The translations under genes and the position numbers were made by a program. From the NCBI GenBank assembly GCA_905250075.1, contig CAJNOP010000061.1, positions 87,084 to 151,083 of the forward strand: 64,000 nt of DNA, given 5' to 3'. Shown one piece after another: positions 12,062 through 24,178 of this stretch. The notes beneath the pieces were generated by a model that did no database searches, had not been told where the DNA came from, and worked only from the letters and a program-made list of their open reading frames with translations. The stretch is from Rotaria sp. Silwood1. Taxonomy: Eukaryota > Rotifera > Eurotatoria > Philodinida > Philodinidae. How positions within the stretch are numbered: position 1 is the stretch's first letter; each line of letters begins with the position of its first letter.

Positions 12062-12750
12062 TACAGTGGGCCCCAAAATTATTCAACAAGGTGTAATTTG
12101 GATTTTTTTTCGTAGCCTTCAGTGCTAGAAAGAATTCAAATAGCGATTTGAAAAGAGAATATTGTTGCCAACAAGAATTCGAGAAAATGATAACCGTCAT
12201 GAATTTTCCCAAAATAGGGTTTCTCGAAAGCCCAAACCCTGATTTTTTAGCATCCAGAAGCCGCAACAGAAAATTTGTTTTAACAGTCTAGAATTATTGA
12301 GCAGCCAATTCTCTACAAAATGAGACGTCTCAGAGCTTTCTACTACCTTCCCTTCAAAACTTATAACCGATACAAAAATTGAAAAAAATGCGTGTTTTAG
12401 TCGATTTTCTCATAAATTTCACTTTTTTTCAATTTTTATGACGCTTATAACGTTTGAAGAGAAGGTTGTAGAAAGCTCGGAGACGTCTCATTTTGTAGAG
12501 AATTGGCTGCTCAATAATTCTAGACTGTTAAAACAAGTTTTCTGTTGCAGCTTCTGGGTGCTGAAAAACCAGGGTTTTGGCTTTCCAGAAACCCTATTTT
12601 GGGAAAATTCATGACGGTTATCATTTTCTCGAATTCTTGTTGGCAACAATATTCTCTTTTCAAATCACTATTTGGATTCTTTCTAGCACTTAAGGCTATG
12701 AAAAAAAAATCCAAATTACACCTTGTTGAATAATTTTGGGGCTCACTGTA
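12062..12750. mobile_element. Tc1/mariner-type MITE with very long terminal inverted repeats
   Basis: The 685-bp element (12064-12748) starts CAGTGGGCCCCAAAATTATT and ends with the inverse of CAGTGAGCCCCAAAATTATT. It is flanked by TA on both sides (12062-12063 and 12749-12750), the target duplication made by Tc1/mariner transposases. The two arms are about 300 bp each and nearly identical along their length (for example GACGTCTCATTTTGTAGAGA in the right arm and its inverse on the left), leaving only a short spacer near 12370-12420. The open frames in both directions are mirror images of the arms and are not genes. It has no transposase, so it needs one supplied in trans. Confidence 0.88.
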
Positions 12751-13183
12751 TATCATTTAATGATATTCAGCAGATGTTCAACATTCTTTTTTTCTTATCA
12801 ATGTATGATAATAAGAGTTGAGCGAAGAAAATCTCAGTCATCATATGAGTATTTCGTATAAGATGATAAAAGATTCCTTTGAAATAGCGACATCTATTGC
12901 TTGCATGAACTAAACCACAATTGAAGTCTTCGGTTTATTTCTAAATGGATTCTCATAGCAAATAATTTTCATTCGAAAGATTCTGTCAGAATAACTTAAA
13001 ACAATCGTTGATTGTATTCGTTTATGAATATGATCAAAGATGACTTGACCAGACGCGTATCACCGCTTTCCTGCCAATGTTGGCTACCTCAAATCAGTTC
13101 TGAATATAATAAATAGAAATGAACTAATCTAAGCATAATTTTTTGTTTTTATTCAAGATCATATTAGATAAAAACAAACAGAA
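12751..13183. other. upstream region of the TMEM222 homologue
   Basis: AT-rich sequence without a recognisable gene. It separates the mariner-type MITE from the TMEM222 start and must hold that gene's promoter. Confidence 0.35.
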
Positions 13184-13914
13184 ATGAACGACGACAATTT
13201 TATGTCAGGTGCTTTTACTGATCGAATTGATGTTGCTCGTATGAGATATCCTCATTGTATTGTTTGGACGCCGATTCCACTTCTTACATGGCTTTTTCCA
13301 TTTATCGGTCATATGGGTATCGCACGTACTGATGGGGTTATTCGAGATTTTGCAGGACCTTATTATGTATCAGTAAGTTTAAGAATTATTTTTTCTTAAT
13401 TAATTAATTAGTAATAATCATCTATGTATAGGAAGATGATATGGCATTTGGTCGACCAACAAGATATTTACAACTTGATTTTAATCGTATTCCAACAACA
13501 ATGGGTTCAAATAATATACAAGGTATTTGGGATAAAGCTGTTGAACAAGCATCAAATGAATATAAAAAAAGAATGGTTAATCAAATAAGATTTTTTCTGT
13601 TTTTTGTATTTTTTCTTTAATTATTTGTTTTTCTTATTTAGCATAATTTATGCTGTGATAATTGTCATTCACATGTAGCTATGGCATTAAATATCATGAG
13701 TTATAATCGAAAATATTCCCATAATATGATTTCAGTTTGTTTTTGGATGTTTTTTCGTGGAAAATTTGTCAGGTATATCAATGTATGAATGTTCATTATC
13801 ATTTGTTTTTTTATTCTATTTAGTTTCGTTGGGTTTCTTCTTACTTGGTTGCCATTTCTCATAATGATGTCTATTATTGTTGGTCTTACTGTCTTCTTCA
13901 AAGCACCAAAATAA
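13184..13914 (+). CDS. TMEM222: TMEM222 / RTE1-family membrane protein
   Basis: Four exons, 13184-13372, 13432-13575, 13642-13772 and 13824-13914, join with matching phases (0, 0, 2) into 184 aa. The conserved family landmarks are all present: [20 protein letters not shown] and [20 protein letters not shown] near the N-terminus, then [15 protein letters not shown], then the cysteine-rich [16 protein letters not shown], and two C-terminal hydrophobic segments. The family (DUF778) includes animal TMEM222 and plant REVERSION-TO-ETHYLENE-SENSITIVITY1; its biochemical role in animals is poorly defined, with endomembrane location expected. The length is close to vertebrate TMEM222 (about 200 aa). 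Introns are 51-66 bp. A polyadenylation signal AATAAA lies about 95 bp beyond the stop. Confidence 0.93.
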
Positions 13915-14008
13915 TATAATCAGAAAAGAGATATTCATATACCTATATATTTATTTAATTTTGTTTTTGTAATTAGTATTTATCTTCGATTCAATTCGAT
14001 TAATTTTA

Positions 14009-14014
14009 AATAAA
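14009..14014 (+). promoter_or_regulatory. polyadenylation signal for the TMEM222 gene
   Basis: AATAAA occurs in an AT-rich trailer about 95 bp after the TMEM222 stop codon, a reasonable 3'-UTR distance. Confidence 0.5.
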
Positions 14015-15904
14015 TTATAAAAAATGTATACATATAAGTGTTTTTGTAATAGTCTATTTTATTGAATAAAACATCTATAATTGAGATCAATATTTTCATA
14101 AATTATCTCAATTATAGATTCGATCTATAAAAAGACCAATCATGTAGACCAATTCAATTTTTATATTCATCTTTTTCTGAAAATCATCCTATTCTACCTG
14201 TAATTTTTTCATAAGTGCTATTATCATTCTTCTGATTTTAGGAAAAAATACAAATGACATAGAATGACCTTTCTCAAGGTAGAATAGAATATATATGATT
14301 GCTGTATATTAAAAAAAATTATAGGCTGAATATGACTGGAGGCATTTGCTAAATATTGCAAGAAAGAAAGTTTTTGCAAGTCATCTAATAATATAACATC
14401 AATAGAAAACTTTTATTATTATAGAACACTTGAACTAAATTCTTTTTCAACACAAACAAAACCAAAAAAGATCACAAGATTAATGCTTTGAGAGAGGTGT
14501 TCATTTAAAAAACAGTTCCTTTATTTCACATATTCATTCTAATAGAAAAATCAGAAAGTTTACTTTTTTATTGATATCTCTTTATCGATGTAAGACTATT
14601 GATTTATAAGAATCTATCAAAGTAAATGTTATTATCGTGCTCGATTTGTGAATTATTAATTTGATTATTGCTATTATTAATATCATTATTCATTTAATTC
14701 AATTATTTATTCCATTGATAAAATCAATTATGAAATGATCTTTGGAATTGAGAGGTATGAGGCTATAACCAACCATAGCGAGTAAAAGGTAAATGATGAT
14801 GATCATCTGTCTTATAATAATAATAATAATGATTATTATTAGAAAGAAGAAAAAAAACATCCTTGTGAATGATTTTAAATAATAAAGTATAAAATTTAAA
14901 ATGAAATAAAATAATACAAATAAAAGCTGCCTTTGATTTTGGTCATATGATATTTTGTTGTTGGTATTTATCATTCTGTTCTAATACGGGTTTTAATAAA
15001 ATTGTATGTTCACAATTTTCAAAGTTTGATTTGTTGATACGATTGTTAGAAATGTAGACACGTTGAAATCCCTATTTTATCAATGCTTATACAACCTTTA
15101 CTTGATGAAATCGAGGTATAAAATAACCCTTTCAGACATCATTGGTTAACAATCTGTGCAAATATCACTTTTTCTTTACTGAAGGCAAAATGTGATTATG
15201 TTAAAAGTATACAGACAAAAATCTTTTCGTTAGATTCAAATATGTCTTCAATGCAAACAAAACAAAAACATAAACTTGGTTCAGTTTGTTTTTTTTTTAA
15301 ACAGAGAAAATTCGATCGATTTAATTAAGAAGGAATTTTAGTTATCGTTATATTTTGTTTTTACTAAATTTGATTTAAGTGTAATGGACGGGTATTTTCT
15401 TTTTTTTTTTCTAAACATGGAATAGTTCATCTGATTTTCACATAAATAGAAAAGAAAAAGAAAAATGACAATTGATAGTAAACATAAGAGAATCGACATT
15501 CTTGTTCATTTTTATCGACAACGTGTCACTATTCACCGATCGAACTAGTAAGTGTGAATATAAACAAATCAACTTTCATAGATTAATCCAGTTTAGAAGG
15601 TCAAAGGAAATTTAAAAAAATTTGTTGTTTTAACACATATATACAAAGCATAGACAATACTAAAAAAGATTTACTAGAATACAGACTCTAAGACAATAAA
15701 AGATAGAATGATTATTAAAAGACAAAATGAACGTTAAAATAATTTGATTTGTTCAATCTATGTTTCATGCGATTTATGCTCAAAGAACTAACCACACCCT
15801 AATATTAATTTATTGCAAATTATAAGTGAATAAAAGAATAATTTCCGGTGACTTTTGTCTTTCGATTTCCTACGATCTCATTAGACTTTTAACCCATTTC
15901 TTCT

Positions 15905-15938
<34 letters not shown>

Positions 15939-17128
15939 TTTTATTTTATTTATTTAACCAACACGTGGAGAAATATAAAACCATGAATCACAATCGAATT
16001 TTTCCATTTATTTTGTAATTAAATTGAGCTAAAAACTATATCTATATTAAACTTAAATTTCTTTCACTTCCTTTTACTTCTCATTGAAATTTGGATAATA
16101 AAATGAAGTGAATTTTAAGAAATCTCTTAATTCATAAGTGTATAAATGAGAATGTCAATACAGAAAATGACTTGTTATGTTGACTTGGTGTTCTATATAG
16201 AAGAGATAGTCACTGCTTGTGAAATAAGAGATCAACTACACGTGCTTGGGAGAAAGAGAAAGATAAAAGCTCTCTTATTTGTGCACACACAGACACACAC
16301 ATACACACATTCATTGTCGATAGAAGATTAGACCAACACCACATACCGACCGTTAAACAACGGCGGATGTGAGATGAAGATTGTTTCTTAATTTTCTCTT
16401 TTTTTTATAATTGTGATTCAAAATTCGATTTTCAAAATTAAATATTCATTTGATTTATTAATTTTTTTTGTTTATTCCAAGTAAGTTTTCTTTTTTATTG
16501 TTTAATTAATTTTTTTTTTTGCGAAATGAAAATAATGAATGATATCGAGGATTAATATTGATAAATGAGATGAGAAAGAAACAGGTGTTTATGGCATCAA
16601 ACATACGTTCTCATTTTGTTTTTAATAGATTAATCGATTGAAATATGATTTTTGATTTCACCCTCGATTTGTCTTTCTCTTTCAAATTTCTTTTTTTTTT
16701 TTTTTTTTGTGTTTTGTCTTATCATCGAAATTGAAGATCGGTCGAGAAAAAGAAAAGAGAATTACTTTCGGAATGGTCGTCATTGTTTTGTTTGCTCTAT
16801 GTCATCATCATTTATAAATATATATATATATATATGTTTGAAGTTAGTTTTATCATTATTGAATAGAGAAGTACCTTATCTATATCTGTCGATGTCGGCA
16901 TACGAAAAAAAAATTTATTTAAGAGAGAGAGAAAGACAGTGAGAACACCTTTCCTTTTGTTTTACTGCCTTTTCTCTCTGATTTATAATCCTTCTCTTAT
17001 TTTTTTTTCTATAGAGAAAGAATTGAAAAAGAAAAAAAAAAAAGAGGAAAAGGCAAGAGCAGATGGTTTCTATGTTTTTTAAACTTCTAATATGATATAT
17101 GTTTCTAGTTTGTTGTCATTGTAATCCA
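14015..17128. other. long upstream/5'-UTR region of the A1CF-like gene with simple repeats
   Basis: No coding gene is seen. A TTC microsatellite lies at about 15897-15941, a CA-rich run at about 16283-16312 and an AT run near 16816-16836. Pyrimidine-rich segments increase toward 17100. A good acceptor (TATGTTTCTAG) ends at 17108, 20 bp before the A1CF-like start codon, so an upstream non-coding exon is likely somewhere in this interval. Confidence 0.5.
15897..15941 (+). repeat. TTC microsatellite
   Basis: About 14 near-perfect copies of TTC with one C interruption, upstream of the A1CF-like gene. It is a polypyrimidine tract on the plus strand. Confidence 0.9.
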
Positions 17129-20100
17129 ATGGATCTTGAATCAAATAAAGTTTCATCATCACATATTGATCAAGAATTATCTAAAGACGATTCAATTATT
17201 GATTCAAATCCTAGAAATAATTCAAATGAAGAATCATTTATTTCATATTCTCATGTTTCACCATCAAATATAATTGGTACACATCCAAATGAAGTTATTA
17301 CAAGTATTAATGCTGATAATGGTTATCCTGTTAGACAAGAAAATGGACAACGAAAAACTGGACCACCACCAGGTATTTATATATCTATATAAATATATAT
17401 TTTCTTTTTTTTTTTTGTTTTTTTTTGATAAAGACTTTCATTCTAAGATAAATTATTATTGTACTGAGGTTTTTACTTAAAATTTAAATAGGAAAAAACA
17501 ACAAGAATGAATTTTAAAGTGTATTTATTTTTATAGAACCTGATCGAATTACATTACAATTGACTTTTTGTTTTTGTTGTTTGATAGGAATCATGTATAT
17601 TAGATAAAAATCATTCATTTCTAATGAAAATTTCAGCTCGGAAACAAAATAATATTTATGATGAAAAATAAGAAAAGATAATCGTTCTTCGATAACCTTT
17701 TATTGACATATCATTTATTGTGTGCGTATGTGTTTTATATCTTTCGAAGAATGACTCAATATGATATAAATCTCAATTGAGCATATAATTAGTTGTACTT
17801 TATCGAAAATTTAATATGAGAAAAAATTTTTAATTAGTATTATTTACATCTTACTGAAATGAATCTTTCTAAGACCTATCTAATAATTCTATTATCGACA
17901 ATCTATATTCATGTAGTTAGAATCCGTTTTATTATATGTTTTTAAGAACCTAAATGCAGATCCGAAGCTGGTTGATTGAACTTTATTTTGTACCCGAACC
18001 GGTAAACTCTAATGAAGGATGCTCTAGTCACCGAATATAAAAGGCCGGAAAAAATTATCTCGTATCTTCGATGTGACAATCCTATTCCGATTAGAAAATT
18101 TCATTGAGACCATCAAAGTATGATTTGACTGACTTGGTGAGCGAAAATTTTGGATTCAACTAGCTCTACATATCATTCAAATCGAATAAAAACCGTCGGT
18201 AAAACGTTTGGTGTAATATGCCATTAACCAACAGTTCGATACTTAAACAGTTTGTTGGTTTCTGAACAACATTCTACTACGGCATATCGATAGTTTTTTT
18301 TCTGATCGATAATCTTCTGTTGATAATGAGAACAAATGTGCAACACGGGAAGTTCCCTAGGAAAAAAATTTTAAATTTGATATAAAATGATTAGATGAAT
18401 TGTTTTTGATGGAATGGTTTTTGTTTTGAAAAATTTTGGTTTGAGTAAAATTTAAATATAATATTTTAGATTGGCCAACAACTCGTCATCCACCTGGTCG
18501 TGGTTGTGAAGTATTTGTTGGTAAATTACCTCGTGATTGTTTTGAATCAGAATTATTTCCATTATTTGAACGTTGTGGACAAATTTATGAAATGCGTTTA
18601 ATGATGGATTTTTCAGGTTTTAATCGTGGTTATGCATTTATAACATATACATGTCGTGATGATGCAAAACGTTCTGTTAAAGAATTAAATAATTATGAAA
18701 TTCGTCCTAGTCGTTTAATAGGTGTATGTCAATCTGTCGATAATTGTCGATTATTTGTTGGTGGAATACCAAAAACAAAAAAACGTGAAGAAATTCTTGA
18801 TGAAATGTGTAAAGTAACTGAAGGTGTTGTCGATGTTATTGTTTATCCAAGTGCACATGATAAAACAAAAAATCGTGGTTTTGCTTTTGTTGAATATGAA
18901 AGTCATCGATCAGCAGCTATGGCTCGAAGAAAATTATTACCAGGAAAAATTCAATTATGGGGACATCAAATTGCTGTTGATTGGGCTGAACCTGAAACAG
19001 AAGTTGACGAAGATGTTATGGCAACTGTAATTATATATATATATTTCTTTTTTTTCGTTTGGTATTAGTAAGAATAACTTTTTATTGTTTTGTTTTTAAA
19101 TTTAGGTTCGAGTACTTTATGTTAGAAATTTAATGATGAATACAACAGAAGAACAAATTAAAGAAATTTTTCAACGTTTTAAATCAAATTCTGTTGAACG
19201 TGTCAAAAAATTAAAAGATTATGCATTTGTTCATTTTAAAGAACGTGATGATGCTTTACATGCAATGAATCTTATGAATGGTATAGTTAGTTTTTATTTT
19301 ATTTTATTTTATTTAGAAATTTTCTTTTTATTAGGTCGAGAAATTGATGGTTCAATTGTTGAAGTTACATTAGCAAAACCAGTTGATAAAAATCAATATT
19401 TTAGATTTACACGTGGTGTTAGTCCGTCGACTATTGCTACGGGTTTACCAGTAATATTCTTTTTTTTGTCACTTGATTATATTTATTTGAATATATAAAA
19501 TGTTTATTTAAGTTTGGCTTACCAACCGGTGCTATTGCTCCAACAACTACGACATTCGATTTCACACCACATCTAACAGCTATTCCATATATTACAATTC
19601 CAAGTACACCATTATCTACAAATCCAACACCAATACCGACTATAGCTACGTCAGTAACTAATGGAACATCAGTTGTATCACCTGCTTTTAATGCTCTCCA
19701 ACAGAAGTAAGATTTTCATTATTAATGATGAAAGAAAGAGATATAACTCAAATAAATGAATATAAAAAATTTTTATATTGATGAATTACAAAAGAAAAAT
19801 ATCAGTTTCATCGTTCAAGATTAGTTTTTACATCTAAAAATGAAAAAAATTGTTTAAATTGAACGAAATCAAAGGCAAAAAGATGTGTTGAGTTTCATTT
19901 TACTAACTCATGACGTTATCAACCTAGTGTTGCCAGTGCACATTACTGCTGAAAAGGTATATTTTGATAGAGTAAGTGACTCAACTAGGGATGTACAGTT
20001 TCAGTGAAAATAGTGACACAATGGCTATACTAGATGAGTGTTCATAGAAGCATTGGCACATCCATACTGTATGGATATGTCAGGTTAATCAATAAACACC

Positions 20101-22266
20101 GAATAGGATGTAGTCAGTATGAGTTTTTGGTAAGAAGTTTGCTGAAATTGCATATCTCTAGTTTCAGTGTTACAGCAAATATGATTGTGAATGTAGTGAG
20201 TGCTTCAGTGAACTCGATGTCGAGAGTTCACTGCCACTATTCATAACAATACAGCACAGTTTTCATAGCAAAATAATGTAGTTAGGAGTGACGCAAATGA
20301 TTCTCCTGATGCAGATGAAATGAGTTCTGCAACATGAGAAGATAAATCCAATGAAGTTAATAAATATAATGAATTCTCGAAGGATAAAATTTTGTTGTCT
20401 CTCAATACGAAATCTTCTTTCTAGCTTTATTCGATAAAAGACTCTCGAAGAACTATTTTATTTTTATAATGGCTTAGATACGATACATAACCTGATTATT
20501 ATCACATATTTATTGAAAGTCATATTTCAAATGTAAATATCTTTGATGTAATGATATATAAAGGGTTAATACATTGCTGATGCTTCTTATTTCAAAATAG
20601 TGGAGAGTATTGTTTGTTAGATATTGTGCTATGCTAAAACATTATAATTAGGAACACATTTTCAAAAACTATTATTCAGACTATTGAATCTGATAAACAG
20701 ACAATATTTCTACAAGAACTAATTTTAAAAACAATTAGTTTGTATGCAAACATCATTCATAGACTTAATCATGTTTTTACTTAAATTAATTGTTGAGAAA
20801 TAAGTCAAGAAAAAAAAACTAATTCAATATGACTGTAAAAGAAAAACATTTTCCATATGTGTATTATAATAGAAATATTCGTCGATGTGTAAATGCTACC
20901 GGTCGTTTATCAACAAATGGTAATACAAGTCCTCCAACAATAAATCGAAATGTACCTTCAACACCAACCGGTGTCTTATCAACATCTTCACGTCCAAGTC
21001 AACCACCTCCAGCTGTCGTGCACCATCGTGGTGCTTATTATACAATTCTTCGACCAACATCTCGTCGAACGGACGTATGTTATTTTTTTATTTCTACTTA
21101 AAAAAAAAACAAAAGCATAAATTTTGCATGTGTTTTATATTGTGTGATTTAATGCTACGCATGGCTAAGTTGATATTTGTTTTTTTTTTTTTTGTTGTAA
21201 TTTTCATCGTAGGAGAAATGTCTCGAAGATCTCTACAAAGAGACTTACGATGCGCTGTACGGCTCTGCTGCTAGTACCACCGCTCCATCGATAATGATGA
21301 TCGATTCCAATCATCCTCAGTTTATTTTACCAGAACAACAAACTCTGCAGCAGCAGCCGAATCAGCCTGAAGAGGTAATTTTCTCCAAGGGCTTTTTTAT
21401 TCTTTATATCGAACAAACAAATCGAAATACAACATAAACTTATTTTCAGTGTCGCACATTTGCGTGAGCAGTAAGAAAATCAAAAGAAAAAAAAAAGAAA
21501 ATTTATTGTTTAATGATTTAATTGTTTAAATGTATTCTCTAATATGATTTTCATGAGTAATATTTTTTGAATTTTATTTCTCTTAAAGCTTCTTCTATAA
21601 TAATGCCAGATCATTGGGTATTGATCATATAAAAAAAACTAAATTTCTCATCGCTTTTTCTTTTTTGAAACAATGATTTCTATTTTTAATTTAAATAGAA
21701 ATTTGATATAAGAAAGAAAAAAAAATGCATGTTGATTAAAACTTATATATGTATTTTGCTGATATTAAAATTTAAAAAGAAATAAAATAAAAACAAAAGT
21801 TAGATTCAGCTGCACGTGTCCTATTCTACGAATAATTATTTTGTCTTTTATTTTGTATATTAAATAAAAATATATAAATAAATAAATGTATTGAAATTGA
21901 AAAAATTTAAAATAGATTCCATTTGGTCCAACAGCATTTGGTTTTCATCCTGCTGGTCCAATATTTCAACCGGCAACACTTTTACCACATCCATTACTTG
22001 CTGCACATCCAGCTGCTAATTCACCATTTGCTCAACAACCATTAGTTTTTACAACAACAAATAATCCTGGTCAAGCTCAACAATATTTTCATGCACATCC
22101 ACATGGAAATTTTCCATTTCCATTTATTCTAACTCCACCATTAACATCAATTCCACCATTGTCATCAACACCAACTAGTCCTGAGTCACCACTATTTACT
22201 TATGCAACACCAACTTCAACGACTACAACGGTTACAACTGCGGATGGTACTACTTATTCAGCTTGA
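17129..22266 (+). CDS. A1CF: three-RRM RNA-binding protein of the A1CF/RBM46/RBM47 family
   Basis: Eight coding exons join in phase: 17129-17372, 18470-19026, 19106-19280, 19335-19450, 19513-19706, 20873-21074, 21213-21374, 21916-22266, giving about 666 aa. The family's linker [14 protein letters not shown] precedes RRM1 (about 96-170, VFVGKL and RGYAFITY), RRM2 (175-253, [18 protein letters not shown] and [12 protein letters not shown]) and RRM3 (about 270-342, VLYVRNLM and DYAFVHF), followed by [17 protein letters not shown]2 and the [13 protein letters not shown] linker are closest to A1CF, the APOBEC1 complementation factor; relatives RBM46 and RBM47 bind AU-rich mRNA and regulate stability and splicing. 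APOBEC1 is vertebrate-specific, so an ancestral mRNA-regulatory nuclear/cytoplasmic role is inferred. The C-terminus is Pro/Thr/Ser-rich low complexity; I do not see the double-stranded-RNA-binding domain of vertebrate A1CF. The 19707-20872 junction is the least certain. Confidence 0.9.
20206..20233. repeat. short hairpin inside the long intron of the A1CF-like gene
   Basis: CAGTGAACTC and GAGAGTTCACTG form inverted arms around a short loop, within the 1.17-kb intron 19707-20872. Surrounding sequence (about 19920-20300) is less AT-rich than the rest of the intron and may be a decayed mobile element. Confidence 0.45.
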
Positions 22267-22648
22267 TAAACATAATCGCATATTTACATTGCATTAATCT
22301 TCGGTTTTTTTTTTCGACGAGACTGAGAGTGACAGAGAGAGAAAGATATAAAGAGAAAATAAGATAATATTAATATGTGTGTATTTCAGCTATTATTTAT
22401 ACTTGTTGTTTTCGTTTTTCCTTTACTTATTTGTTTTCTTATTTCTCTATTTCTTCTCCTCTTTCCTGCTCTTTCTACGTCATTATTTCTCTTGAAACGT
22501 TGTTTTCTTCGTTTTTTTTTCTTTATTTTGGTTTTTTTTCACCCGGCTGAATGTAGACCGTGGTTATTGTCTGAGCAGTTTTTCTTTTTTTTTTCTACAT
22601 ATATGTGCAAAACAAAAACAGGGAAATAATATATATGTCTGGCATTCA

Positions 22649-22654
22649 AATAAA
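22649..22654 (+). promoter_or_regulatory. polyadenylation signal for the A1CF-like gene
   Basis: AATAAA sits about 380 bp after the stop codon, at the end of a T- and pyrimidine-rich trailer that is plausibly the 3' UTR. Confidence 0.45.
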
Positions 22655-24178
22655 ACGTTCATTTTATTTATATATAAAAGAACAACAAAGTAACAGAAAT
22701 TAGAAATTGACATGGGAAAATGCTAAATGAAAATTTAATAGATAAAGAAAAGTAAAAGATTGAAATATTTTCATTGATCAATAATGATGGACATTGGACA
22801 TAAAAGCAGAATAAATTATAAAAAATACAAGAAATTAGTCTCATGAGACAAATTTGTACTCGTGGGGCGTTTTATAATAGATGGATAACATTTGACAGAT
22901 ACGAATGACATAAACAATTGTTGATTGATTCTAGAAGTTCATATTGCTTAACAAATCTTTCAAATGTTATTTAGGTAATTGTTTAGTAATTGACGACAGT
23001 AATCGAAATTCTCTTCTGAATATTTGAAAACATTTTAATTATTTTCACTGATCGAATTTCTTTACGCAAAAATATCTATTATTCCATTTTAGTTATCTTC
23101 ATGCGCTATTGACCGTTGCTATCAAAGAATATTATTAAGCAATCAACTGTCAATAATAGAAGTTTTCATTGAGTATATATATATATAACATATGTGTCTA
23201 AATATATGATTTGATTGATTGATATTGTTCTTTGTATATAATGAGTGACGTTTAGTGAAATAAGTCGAATGTTGGAGTTTTATTTTCTCGATAATTCTGT
23301 GGAATATATGTGCTCATGATTCAATAGAATGAATATTTATTAGAGTATGCATTGATTCTTTTTTTTCGCGATTAATCAAGAATTATAGATAAATGTAAAT
23401 CAAATATAGTTCGAGTTTATCAAATTTCGGTAAAAGAAAAGCATAATCTATCTGATGTATTGTATAGAACAATCAATGAATATTCTTATAAATAAAACTT
23501 GTTTGGTTATTTCTGGAATAAGAAGAAGAAGCGGACATATTGTTTACTATATAACGGATCTGTATGACAACTATCATCTGGAAATGAAACAAACAATATT
23601 TTGAGCTAATTTTTGATTATTGTGATAGTATATTAAATGAATTGATTCACCATAAAGTCTCTCAAGATATTTCTTGATAAAATAAAAAAAAAGAATTAAT
23701 TCTATTATTATCGTAAAACAAGATTTGTTCTACGACTTTTCTATGTACGCCTAATGACAAAGACGTGCTGGTAGAAGCACCATCACTGATGTCGCATAAT
23801 CACAATCACCGCCATAACATCTATCGCCATTCTGCACCAGCACCAAGGCCTCCCTTTTTTCCTATTCTTGTTTTTTTATTTTGTACGTAGTTCGATATCA
23901 CGACAGTGCTGTGCATACGTATCAGAGGGAAATAAGAACAAGGAAAAAATATATGAAAAAGAATAAGATATTTCTTCGTCTTTTTCCATAGTCAATAAGA
24001 AAAGAATTGTTTGCTTTTTTTTATAAGGACGCTTGTTTTCGGTTCTATTCTTAGGAATGAGAACGCGAGAGATAGAATATTCTCAGTAAAGATACGTACA
24101 AAAGACAGCAACAACAACTGATGAAATCGTCGTTGGTAGTTTGAGAAAGAAAAAAAAACGATCTTCTAATATAAACAA
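22655..24178. other. intergenic and upstream region of the kinase gene
   Basis: AT-rich sequence without a supported gene. From about 23750 it becomes less AT-rich, and a pyrimidine-rich acceptor (ATTCTTAG) near 24054 precedes a purine-rich leader running to the ATG at 24179, consistent with a 5'-UTR exon of the kinase. Confidence 0.4.

Noticed and set aside
12015-12756. Open frames of 62-83 aa on both strands with near-identical translations
   Set aside because: They are mirror copies produced by the two arms of the mariner-type MITE and have no transposase motif.
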